Notes under the pieces: model-generated
What the model was told of the DNA's origin: nothing
Databases searched by the model: none
The model's input: only the letters and a program-made list of their open reading frames with translations
Program-made: the position numbers and the translations under genes
In this document: one piece after another, positions 41,658 to 49,748 of the stretch
Position numbering within the stretch: the stretch's first letter is position 1
Layout of the letters: each line of letters starts with the position of its first letter
DNA from: Hymenobacter psychrotolerans DSM 18569
GTDB lineage: Bacteria > Bacteroidota > Bacteroidia > Cytophagales > Hymenobacteraceae
Assembly (NCBI RefSeq): GCF_900142395.1
Contig: NZ_FRAS01000002.1
Span: 1 to 64,000 of the forward strand
DNA: 64,000 bases
Direction: 5' to 3'

Positions 41658-43033
41658 TGCTGATCCGCAACAAGCTGATGCTGCGGTTTACGCTGCTGGT
41701 GCTGGCCATTCAGGTCAGCTTTTCGGCGTTTATCTACTACTTCTACGCCACCACGCGCCGGCAGCGCTTCGAGCACCGCCTGGAAAATGCCGCGACGCTG
41801 TCGGGGCGGCTGCTGGTGCGCACCGGCAAGCTGGCCACCGGCAACCTGGGCAGCATCCGGCGCGGCGACCTGCTCACAATTGCCGGAGAGGAAATCAGTA
41901 TTTATGGCCCATCGGGGGATTTGCGCTACAGCAGTGCCGATGCCATCAACCAGGCGCCCAATCTGCTCCGGCTGAAGCGCCTGAAGCCGGGCAAGCCGCT
42001 GCTGTTTACGATTGGGCTCAAGCGCGAAGCCATCGGGCTGGCCTATGAGCACCAGGGCAGCTTCTACTACATCTTTGTTTCGGCCGTGGACCGGATGGGC
42101 TGGGCGCAGCTGGACCGCGTGCGGCTGCTGCTGCTGGTAGGCAACGTGGGCGCGCTGGCTCTCACCATTCTGGCGGGCTGGTATTTCTCCGGCTCGGCGC
42201 TGCGGCCGGTGGCGCGCATCATCCGGCAGGCCGAGCGTATTTCGGCCTCCAACCTGGGCCGCCGCCTCCACGAAGGCAACCGCCGCGACGAAATGGCCCA
42301 GCTGGCCATGACCTTCAACGTCATGCTGGCCGGGCTGGAGCAGGCGTTTGAGTCGCAGAAAAGCTTCCTGTCGCACGCCTCGCACGAGTTGCGCACACCG
42401 CTCACCACGCTCATGGGCACGCTGGAAACCGCCCTCACCTACGACCAGACGCTGGAAGAAGCCCGGCAAAGCATGAGCGAAAGTCTGGAAGCCGCCCGTC
42501 ACCTCCACGGCCTCACCAACAGCCTGCTGGCGCTGGTCAAGATAGATGGCGCGCTGCCGGCCCCGGTGCCCGTGCGCCTCGATGAGTGCCTGAGCCAGGC
42601 GTTGGACTACGTCCGCGTCAACTACCCGGGCCGGGAGCTGCGGCTGGTGTTCGGGGAATTGCCTGAGGCAGACGAATCGGACGTGTTTATGGTGCCCGGC
42701 AATGCGCAGCTGCTGACCACGGCCCTGCTCAATCTGCTCGACAATGCCTGCAAATACTCGGCAGGGCCGGTGCGGGCCGAGCTGGCCTATGCCGATGCCC
42801 ATACGTTGCGCGTCCGCATTATCGATACCGGCCCTGGCCTCTCGCCCGAGGAGCTAAAGCGCATTTATGAGCCGCTGTACCGGGCTTCCGGCGCCGTTAG
42901 CCGCCCCGGCTACGGGCTGGGCCTGCCGCTCACCCAGAAGATAGTGCAGCGCCACGGCGGCCGGCTGGAACTCGCGTCGGTAGTAGGGGAGGGTACTACC
43001 GCTACCGTGTGGCTGCCGGCGTCGGCGCAGTAG
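41657..43033 (+). CDS. Sensor histidine kinase
   Basis: A 458-residue inner-membrane kinase. One transmembrane helix near residues 10-30 and another near 157-180 enclose a periplasmic sensor of about 125 residues with no named fold. A HAMP linker (ALRPVARIIRQAERIS) is followed by the HisKA domain with His243 in SHASHELRTPLTT. The ATPase domain has N-box LLNLLDNACKYS, G1 DTGPGLS and G2 GYGLGLPL. It should phosphorylate the response regulator encoded just upstream. The signal, perhaps a metal or envelope stress, cannot be read from the sequence. Confidence 0.94.
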   Translation: MLIRNKLMLRFTLLVLAIQVSFSAFIYYFYATTRRQRFEHRLENAATLSGRLLVRTGKLATGNLGSIRRGDLLTIAGEEISIYGPSGDLRYSSADAINQAPNLLRLKRLKPGKPLLFTIGLKREAIGLAYEHQGSFYYIFVSAVDRMGWAQLDRVRLLLLVGNVGALALTILAGWYFSGSALRPVARIIRQAERISASNLGRRLHEGNRRDEMAQLAMTFNVMLAGLEQAFESQKSFLSHASHELRTPLTTLMGTLETALTYDQTLEEARQSMSESLEAARHLHGLTNSLLALVKIDGALPAPVPVRLDECLSQALDYVRVNYPGRELRLVFGELPEADESDVFMVPGNAQLLTTALLNLLDNACKYSAGPVRAELAYADAHTLRVRIIDTGPGLSPEELKRIYEPLYRASGAVSRPGYGLGLPLTQKIVQRHGGRLELASVVGEGTTATVWLPASAQ

Positions 43034-43164
43034 GCACGTAGGCAAAGTCGGCGGCCAATCGGCTAAATCAGCGCCGGAAGCAGGATTTAATATCTTCTAA
43101 TCTGCTTCTCATCTCGTTTTAATGTCGGGGCAGGTCCTTTGTGAGGTAAATCAGTCACCCGACG

Positions 43165-43431
43165 ATGACCTCTGAGCCCCGGCCCATCAATTTCCTGCTG
43201 TACCTCCTCACCCTGGCCGTTGTGCTGTCGGTGGGGCTGAACGCGTTTCTGCTGTACCGCACTCCGGAAGCCGAAGACGTGCAGGAAGACCTGTCGGAAA
43301 CGGAGGCTGAGCTACACATGACCCAGCGCCTGCTGGCCCGCTGCCAGTCCTCGCACCAGCGCCAGGACAGCCTCCTGCTGACGCTGCAATCTACGGCCGT
43401 CACTACCACTTCGGCCCTCGTCGAGCCCTGA
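43165..43431 (+). CDS. Small single-pass membrane protein with coiled-coil tail
   Basis: An 88-residue protein, MTSEPRPINFLLYLLTLAVV..., with one transmembrane helix (residues about 9-30) and a hydrophilic helix (residues 34-75) rich in Glu, Gln and Leu with heptad-like spacing (VQEDLSETEAELHMTQRLLA). The last residues are Thr/Ser-rich. A single Cys lies near residue 60. I do not recognise a family. It stands between the two-component system and the efflux adaptor on the same strand, 50 nt before the latter, so it could be an accessory to the pump; that is inference. Confidence 0.6.
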   Translation: MTSEPRPINFLLYLLTLAVVLSVGLNAFLLYRTPEAEDVQEDLSETEAELHMTQRLLARCQSSHQRQDSLLLTLQSTAVTTTSALVEP

Positions 43432-43480
43432 GCCCGCCGCTGGCGCCCCCTTGCTTCTCTGTCATCCATTTACCCAATCC

Positions 43481-44644
43481 ATGACCTCTTCTCTTTTCCC
43501 TGCGCTTACCGCCACCTTGCGTCAGGGCTTGCCTGTACTACTGGGAGCCGCGCTGCTGGCCGGCTGCACCGCCGACGGCAAAGACCAGTCGGCGGCGGCT
43601 GAGGCCGCGCCGGTACTGCCGGTTACCACGCTCAAATTCTCGGAGCAGGAGCTGTTCCATGAGTATGTAGCCGATGTGCAGGCCGTGCGCAACGTGGAAG
43701 TGCGCGCCCAGGTGGGCGGTTTTCTGGAGCACATTTATGTAGACGAAGGCCGGACCGTGAAGAAGGGCCAGCCGCTGTTCCGCATCAATGCCAGCGCCTA
43801 CCAGAACCAGCTCAACCAGGCCCGCGCGACAGTTTCGGGGGCAGAGGCTCAGGCCCGCGCCGCCCGCCTGGAAATGGAGCGCGTGAAGCTGCTCGTCGAT
43901 AAAAACGTCATTGCCAAAACCGAGCTGGCCCTTTCCCAGACCAAGGTGAAGGATGCCGACGCCCGCGTGGCCGATGCCCGTACCCAGGAAGCCGCCGCCC
44001 GCCTCAAGCTCGGTTTCACGCTGGTAAAAGCGCCGTTTGATGGTATCATCGACCGGATTCCGCTGAAAGTGGGCAGCATGGTGGAAGAAGGCACGCTGCT
44101 GACGACCGTATCCGACCTGCGCTCGGTGTTTGCGTACTTCAACGTGGCCGAAGGCGAATACCTGGAGTACGTGAAAGCACGCCAGCGCCATCCCGAGCGC
44201 CACACCGATTCGGTGTCGCTGACGCTGGCCGATGGCTCGCTCTACCCGCTGGCCGGCCACATCGAAACCACCGAAAGCGAGTTCAACGCCAGCACCGGCT
44301 CCCTGGCTTTCCGGGCCCGCTTCGACAACCCCAAGCAGCTGCTCAAGCACGGCGCCTCGGGCCGGATTCGCCTCACCAACAAGCTGCCCGAGGCCCTGCT
44401 GGTGCCCCAGAAGGCAGTGTTCGAAATCCAGGACAAAAACTACGTGTACGTGGTGGACAGCGCCAACCAGGTGCACATGCGCAACTTCAAGCCCCAGACC
44501 CGCACCGGCCTCTTCTACGTGGTGAAGGACGGGCTGAAACCGGGTGAGAAAATCGTGTACGAAGGCACGACGGGCCTGAAAAACGGCCAGAAGATCCGGC
44601 CCCGCTTCGTGCAGCCCGACTCGGTGCTGGCCGTCGCGCACTAA
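43481..44644 (+). CDS. RND efflux periplasmic adaptor (membrane fusion lipoprotein)
   Basis: A 387-residue lipoprotein (LLAGC lipobox, Cys at about residue 28) of the AcrA/MexA family. A lipoyl-type domain split by an alpha-hairpin is visible: VRAQVGGFLEHIYVDEGRTV and, after coiled-coil helices rich in Ala, Glu and Arg (residues 110-195), VKAPFDGIIDRIPLKVGSMV. The beta-barrel and membrane-proximal domains follow, with LVPQKAVFEIQDKNYVYVVD. It should link the RND pump at 44829 with the outer-membrane factor at 48059. The ATG 43481 gives a proper signal peptide; the longer frame does not. A structured 184-nt gap separates it from the pump gene. Confidence 0.94.
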   Translation: MTSSLFPALTATLRQGLPVLLGAALLAGCTADGKDQSAAAEAAPVLPVTTLKFSEQELFHEYVADVQAVRNVEVRAQVGGFLEHIYVDEGRTVKKGQPLFRINASAYQNQLNQARATVSGAEAQARAARLEMERVKLLVDKNVIAKTELALSQTKVKDADARVADARTQEAAARLKLGFTLVKAPFDGIIDRIPLKVGSMVEEGTLLTTVSDLRSVFAYFNVAEGEYLEYVKARQRHPERHTDSVSLTLADGSLYPLAGHIETTESEFNASTGSLAFRARFDNPKQLLKHGASGRIRLTNKLPEALLVPQKAVFEIQDKNYVYVVDSANQVHMRNFKPQTRTGLFYVVKDGLKPGEKIVYEGTTGLKNGQKIRPRFVQPDSVLAVAH

Positions 44645-44708
44645 CGACAACGACTTCAACCGCCTAAAGTCAGGGCCGGGGCTTCCTGCTCCGTGGAAAA
44701 GGGGGGAC

Positions 44709-44765
44709 AAGCCGTCCGGTGCAGGATGACACCGGCCGGCAGCAGCTTCCGGTCCTGGCTTTTTT
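44709..44765 (+). terminator. Possible attenuator between adaptor and pump genes
   Basis: GCCGTCCGGTG (44711-44721) and CACCGGCCGGC (44730-44740) form an 11-position stem with one mismatch. AAGCC (44709-44713) can instead pair with GGCTT (44757-44761), which leads into T6 (44760-44765). The alternatives could give a terminator and an open form. Confidence 0.4.
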
Positions 44766-44773
44766 ATCACGCC

Positions 44774-44803
44774 GTCCCTTCCTCAGAGAGCTGAGGAAGG
44801 GAC
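44774..44803 (+). promoter_or_regulatory. 13-bp perfect hairpin upstream of the pump gene
   Basis: GTCCCTTCCTCAG (44774-44786) and CTGAGGAAGGGAC (44791-44803) pair around AGAG. There is no T-run after it. It may be an RNA processing or stability element, or an operator. Confidence 0.55.
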
Positions 44804-44828
44804 TCCGGCTGCCTTGCCACACCTACCT

Positions 44829-47800
44829 ATGTTTGATATTTTCATACGCCGGCCGATTCTCTCGCTGGTTATTTCCGTGTTTCTGCTGCTGCTCGGGGTG
44901 CTGGCATTGTTCACGCTGCCCATCACGCAGTTCCCCGACATCGTGCCGCCCTCCGTGACGGTGACGGCCAAGTACACGGGCGCCAACGCCGAGGTATGCG
45001 CCAAGGCCGTGGCCACGCCGCTGGAGCGCGCCATCAACGGCGTGCCCGGCATGACCTATATGTCGTCGGTGAGCTCCAACAACGGCGTGACGCTCATCAC
45101 GGTGTTCTTTAAAGTAGGCACCGACCCCGACCTGGCCGCCGTGAGCGTGCAGAACCGCGTCACGACCATCATCGACGAGCTGCCGGAAGAAGTAATCAAG
45201 GCGGGCGTGACGACGGAGAAAGAGGTGAACAGCATGCTGCTCTACCTCAACATCATGAGCGACGACCCCAAGGCCAACGAGAAGTTCATCTACAACTTCG
45301 CCGACATCAACGTGCTGCAGGAGCTCAAGCGCATCGATGGCGTGGGCTTTGCCGAAATCATGGGCTCGCGCGAATACTCGATGCGCGTGTGGCTGAAGCC
45401 GGACCGCATGGCCGCCTACAACGTGGGCACCGACGAAGTGGTGGAAGCCATCCGGGCCCAGAACGTGGAGGCCGCGCCCGGCAAGTCGGGGGAAAGCTCG
45501 GGCCGCCAGGCGCAGGTGCTGCAATACGTGCTGCGCTACACCGGCAAGCTGTTCGAGCCCGAGCAGTACCGCAACATTGTGGTGCGCTCCGGCGCCGATG
45601 GCTCCATTCTGCGCCTGCGCGACGTGGCGGAAGTAGAATTCGGCTCGCTCACCTACGGCATGTCTTCCAAGATTGACGGGCGGCCCTCGGCGGCCATCAT
45701 GCTCAAGCAGCGCCCCGGCTCCAACGCCTCCGAGGTAATCGACGGCGTGAAAAACCGCATGGCCGAGCTGAAAGGCACCAGCTTCCCGCCCGGCATGACC
45801 TACAGCATCTCCTACGACGTGTCGCGCTTCCTTGACGCCTCCATTCACGAGGTGCTCCGCACGCTGGTCGAGGCCTTCCTGCTGGTGTTCCTGATTGTGT
45901 ACATCTTCCTGCAGGACTTCCGCTCCACCCTGATTCCGGCGCTGGCCGTGCCCGTGGCCCTGATTGGTACGCTGTTTTTCATGCAGGTGCTGGGCTTCTC
46001 CATCAACCTGCTCACGCTGTTCGCGCTGGTATTGGCCATCGGTATTGTGGTCGATAACGCCATTGTGGTGGTGGAGGCCGTGCACGCCAAAATGCAGGAA
46101 AAGCACCTGCCGGCGCGGGCTGCCACCTTTGAGGCCATGCGCGAAATCAGCTCCTCGCTGGTGGCCATTACGCTGGTGATGTCGGCGGTATTTATCCCCG
46201 TATCGTTCATGGATGGCCCGGTGGGCGTGTTCTACCGCCAGTTTTCGCTCACGCTGGCCATTGCCATTGTCATTTCCGGCGTCAATGCCGTGACCCTCAC
46301 GCCGGCCCTGTGCGCCATTATGCTGCGGCACACGCCGCTGGCTGAAGGTGAAAAGCCGAAAAGCATGATGGGCCGCTTCTTCGCCGGCTTCAACCGCCGC
46401 TACGAAGCCATGGCCGGCCGCTACCAGGGCCTGCTGCGCGGCGTGGCGGGCCGCCGCGTCGTCACGCTGGGCATGCTCCTGCTGTTTTTCGGGGCTACCT
46501 GGGGCGTGAGCCGCGTGCTGCCCTCCGGCTTCATCCCGACCGAAGACCAGGGCATGATTTACGTGAACGTGACCACGCCCGCCGGCGCCACCGTGGAACG
46601 CACCGAGCAGGTGCTGGCCCAGGTGCAGAAAATTGCCCAGGACCTCGGACCAGTTGAATCCGTTTCGACGCTGGCCGGCTACAGCCTCGTGAACGAAGTG
46701 GCGGGCTCCAGCTACGGCATGGGCATGATTAACCTCAAGCCCTGGGACCAGCGCGAAGAGTCGGTGCAGGATATGATTGCGCAGCTGGAAGAGAAAACCA
46801 AAGGCATCAGCGACGCCAGCATCCAGTTTCTGCCGCCGCCCACCGTGCCCGGCTTCGGTAACTCCAGCGGCTTCGAGCTGCGCCTGCTCGACAAATCCGG
46901 CACCGGCGACCTGCAGAAAACCGCCGACGTAGCCCAGACTTTTCTCACGGCGCTCAACAAGGAGGGCGCCATCAACGGAGCTTTCACCGGCTTCGACCCC
47001 AACTTCCCGCAGTACCTCATCCACGTCGACCAGGACATGGCCGCCAAGAAGGGCGTCACCATCGATAAGGCCATGAGCACGCTGCAAACCCTGATGGGCA
47101 GCTACTACGCCTCCAACTTCATCCGGTTCGGGCAGATGTATAAGGTGATGGTGCAGGCCTCGCCCGAGTACCGCGGCCGCCCCGAGGACGTGCTGGCCCT
47201 GCACGTGAAAAACGACCGGGGCGAAATGGTGCCTTTCTCCACTTTCGTGAAGCTGGAGCGTGTTTTCGGCCCCGACCAGCTCACGCGCTACAACATGTAC
47301 ACCTCGGCCATGGTCAATGGTGATGCGGCCCCCGGCTTCTCGTCCGGCGACGCCATCAGCGCCATCGAGCGGGTAGCGGCCAAGGAACTGCCCCGCGGCT
47401 ACGACTACGAATGGAGTGGCATGACGCGGGAGCAAATCCTGAGCGGCGACCAGGCCCTGTACGTGTTCGGCGTGGTACTCATCTTCGTGTATCTGCTGCT
47501 GGCCGCCCAATATGAGAGCCTGCTGCTGCCGCTGCCGGTGCTGCTGAGCCTGCCCACCGGCGTATTCGGGGCTTTCCTGAGCCTGAAGCTACTGGGGCTG
47601 GAAAACAACATCTACGCCCAGGTGGCACTGGTTATGCTGATTGGTCTGCTGGGCAAAAACGCCATTCTCATCATCGAGTTTGCCGAGCAGCGCCGCCGCC
47701 AGGGAGCCTCCGTGCTCGATGCGGCCATCGAAGGTGCCGTGTCGCGTCTGCGGCCCATCCTGATGACGTCTTTCGCCTTCATTGCGGGCCTGATTCCGCT

Positions 47801-48056
47801 GGTAATTGCCAGTGGGGCCGGTGCCCTTGGCAACCGCTCCATCGGGACGGCGGCGGCGGGCGGCATGCTCATCGGCACGCTGTTCGGCATGGTCCTGATT
47901 CCGGGCCTGTACGTGCTGTTCGCCAGCCTCGAAAAGCCGAAAAACCCCGATGCTGACCCCGAAGAAGCCGACGAAACGCCGGCACTGCCCACGGCCCAGC
48001 ATCGTCTCAACGGTGCGGCCGTGCCCGCCGGCGAACCTGTTCATTTCATCAAATAA
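44829..48056 (+). CDS. RND efflux pump, HAE1 family (AcrB-like)
   Basis: A 1075-residue inner-membrane pump with the twelve-helix, two-porter-loop layout of AcrB. It starts MFDIFIRRPILSLVISVFLL. ALVLAIGIVVDNAIVVVEAV holds the acidic pair of helix 4 that carries protons (D-N-A-I-V), GRPSAAIMLKQRPGSNA is in the first porter loop, and LPSGFIPTEDQGMIYVNV starts the second half. MLIGLLGKNAILIIEFAEQR has the helix-10 Lys. It should expel drugs, detergents or similar compounds. ATG 44829 was preferred to a codon five residues upstream. Only two bases separate it from the outer-membrane factor gene. Confidence 0.96.
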   Translation: MFDIFIRRPILSLVISVFLLLLGVLALFTLPITQFPDIVPPSVTVTAKYTGANAEVCAKAVATPLERAINGVPGMTYMSSVSSNNGVTLITVFFKVGTDPDLAAVSVQNRVTTIIDELPEEVIKAGVTTEKEVNSMLLYLNIMSDDPKANEKFIYNFADINVLQELKRIDGVGFAEIMGSREYSMRVWLKPDRMAAYNVGTDEVVEAIRAQNVEAAPGKSGESSGRQAQVLQYVLRYTGKLFEPEQYRNIVVRSGADGSILRLRDVAEVEFGSLTYGMSSKIDGRPSAAIMLKQRPGSNASEVIDGVKNRMAELKGTSFPPGMTYSISYDVSRFLDASIHEVLRTLVEAFLLVFLIVYIFLQDFRSTLIPALAVPVALIGTLFFMQVLGFSINLLTLFALVLAIGIVVDNAIVVVEAVHAKMQEKHLPARAATFEAMREISSSLVAITLVMSAVFIPVSFMDGPVGVFYRQFSLTLAIAIVISGVNAVTLTPALCAIMLRHTPLAEGEKPKSMMGRFFAGFNRRYEAMAGRYQGLLRGVAGRRVVTLGMLLLFFGATWGVSRVLPSGFIPTEDQGMIYVNVTTPAGATVERTEQVLAQVQKIAQDLGPVESVSTLAGYSLVNEVAGSSYGMGMINLKPWDQREESVQDMIAQLEEKTKGISDASIQFLPPPTVPGFGNSSGFELRLLDKSGTGDLQKTADVAQTFLTALNKEGAINGAFTGFDPNFPQYLIHVDQDMAAKKGVTIDKAMSTLQTLMGSYYASNFIRFGQMYKVMVQASPEYRGRPEDVLALHVKNDRGEMVPFSTFVKLERVFGPDQLTRYNMYTSAMVNGDAAPGFSSGDAISAIERVAAKELPRGYDYEWSGMTREQILSGDQALYVFGVVLIFVYLLLAAQYESLLLPLPVLLSLPTGVFGAFLSLKLLGLENNIYAQVALVMLIGLLGKNAILIIEFAEQRRRQGASVLDAAIEGAVSRLRPILMTSFAFIAGLIPLVIASGAGALGNRSIGTAAAGGMLIGTLFGMVLIPGLYVLFASLEKPKNPDADPEEADETPALPTAQHRLNGAAVPAGEPVHFIK

Positions 48057-48058
48057 GT

Positions 48059-49567
48059 ATGCGTCTGCATTCTGCTATAGTTTCCGGTCTTACTGTACTG
48101 GCTTTGGCCTCCGGCTGCCGCGTGGCGGCTCCCACGGAGCCCAAAGCCAGTGTGGCGCTGCCTGCTGCTTTTGCCACCACCCCGCAGGGGCCGTCTGCCG
48201 TGGCTGCAACTACGGCGGGCGGTGCGCTGCCCACCACCCCGCCCGCCGATACGCTGAGTGCCGGCGCCCTGCCGTGGCGGCAATTCTTCGCCGACCCCGC
48301 GCTGGCGGCCCTGATTGACACCGCGCTGCAGCAAAACCTGGATCTGCGCATTGCCGTGCAGCGCGTCGAAATGGCTCGGGCCAACTACCTGGCCCGGCGC
48401 GGGGCGCTACTGCCCACCGTGTCGGCCGTGGGCTCGGCCGGCGCCGACCGGTACGGCCGCTACACGCTCAACGGCGTAGGCAACTTCGACACCAACCTGT
48501 CGCCGAATATTGAAGGCGGGCAGCGGATTCCGGGCCCGCTCACGCCGGATTTCTTCGTGGGGCTGCGCAGCTCCTGGGAAATAGATGTGTGGGGCAAGCT
48601 CAAGAGCCGCCGCAAAGCTGCGTATCTGCGGGTTCTGTCGTCGGAGCAGGGGCGCAACTTTGTGACGACCAACGTGGTGGCCGAAGTAGCGCGGCTCTAC
48701 TACGAGCTGCTCACCTACGACAACCAGCTGGCCGTGCTGCAGCGCAACGTAGGCCTGCAGCAGAAGGCTTTGGGGGTTATGCGAATTCAGAAGCAGGCCG
48801 GCCGCGCCACCGAGCTGGCCGTGCAGCAGTTTGAGGCCCAGGCCTTGCGCACCGAAAGCCTGTCCTACGAAACCCGCCAGCGCATCACCGAAACCGAAGC
48901 CGCCATCAACCAGCTGCTCGGCCGCTACCCGCAACCTATTGCTCGCGGCGCGGCCCTGCCCCAGCAGACGCTACCCGCTCGCCTCGGAGCGGGCCTGCCC
49001 TCGGCCTCCCTGCTCCGCCGCCCCGATGTGCGCCAGGCCGAGCTGGACCTGCAGGCCGCCCGCGCCGACGTAGATGCAGCCCGCGCCGCTTTCCTGCCCT
49101 CACTCACGCTCACGCCCTACGTCGGGTTCAATGCTTTCCGCAGCAATATGCTGTTCGATCCGTCGTCGTTGGCATTCGGGGCAATAGCCGGGCTGGCCGG
49201 GCCCATTCTCAACCGGAGCCAGCTCAAAGCCGACCAGCGCACTGCCGTTGCGGCCAACCTCGAAACCTACTACCTCTACCAGAAAACCCTGCAAACCGGC
49301 TTTCGCGAAGTCGTGACCGGGCTGAAGGGCCTGGAAAACTACCGCTCCGCCGCCGCACTCCGCCAGCAGGAAGTAGACCTGCTCACCAAAGGCGTGGCTA
49401 CGGCCAACGACTTGTACGTGGCCGGCTATGCTTCTTATCTGGAAGTTATTACGGCCCAGCGCAGTGTGCTGGAGGCCGAGCTGAGTCTGGCCGAAGCCCG
49501 GCAGGCCCAGCTACTGCAAAGTGTGAATCTCTACCGCGCCCTGGGCGGCGGCTGGCAACAGCCATAG
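48059..49567 (+). CDS. TolC-like outer-membrane factor (NodT family lipoprotein)
   Basis: A 502-residue outer-membrane lipoprotein with lipobox LASGC (Cys20). Two repeats of the outer-membrane efflux domain are visible: LPWRQFFADPALAALIDTAL followed by helix-rich segments, and SLLRRPDVRQAELDLQAARA, the NodT-family signature (R-R-P-D-V-x-x-A-E). It should complete the adaptor-pump-channel system. The ATG lies 2 nt after the pump stop, so translation is coupled. Between residues 20 and 70 there is a Thr/Ala/Pro-rich linker. A strong terminator ends the operon. Confidence 0.95.
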   Translation: MRLHSAIVSGLTVLALASGCRVAAPTEPKASVALPAAFATTPQGPSAVAATTAGGALPTTPPADTLSAGALPWRQFFADPALAALIDTALQQNLDLRIAVQRVEMARANYLARRGALLPTVSAVGSAGADRYGRYTLNGVGNFDTNLSPNIEGGQRIPGPLTPDFFVGLRSSWEIDVWGKLKSRRKAAYLRVLSSEQGRNFVTTNVVAEVARLYYELLTYDNQLAVLQRNVGLQQKALGVMRIQKQAGRATELAVQQFEAQALRTESLSYETRQRITETEAAINQLLGRYPQPIARGAALPQQTLPARLGAGLPSASLLRRPDVRQAELDLQAARADVDAARAAFLPSLTLTPYVGFNAFRSNMLFDPSSLAFGAIAGLAGPILNRSQLKADQRTAVAANLETYYLYQKTLQTGFREVVTGLKGLENYRSAAALRQQEVDLLTKGVATANDLYVAGYASYLEVITAQRSVLEAELSLAEARQAQLLQSVNLYRALGGGWQQP

Positions 49568-49588
49568 TTTTTCTGCTGCCCTTCCTGG

Positions 49589-49622
49589 AATGGCCGTGCT
49601 ACTAAGCACGGCCATTTTTTTG
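49589..49622 (+). terminator. Intrinsic terminator of the efflux operon
   Basis: AATGGCCGTGCT and AGCACGGCCATT pair perfectly around ACTA and are followed by T5G. Confidence 0.93.
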
Positions 49623-49748
49623 TGCTTTGGCTGGTCAGTGCCCGCGCATAGGCAGAGAAGGGCAGGCCGGTGGTTATTGAGCAGAAATATGAAACTTGGG
49701 GGCTGGTAAGCAGCGGTACCTAGTTCAGCCGCCTCGCCTGTCTGCCTT

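Noticed and set aside
44823..47510. 895-residue open frame opposite the RND pump gene
   Set aside because: Reverse-frame artefact: His-, Gly- and Val-rich without domains, fully within a certain RND gene.
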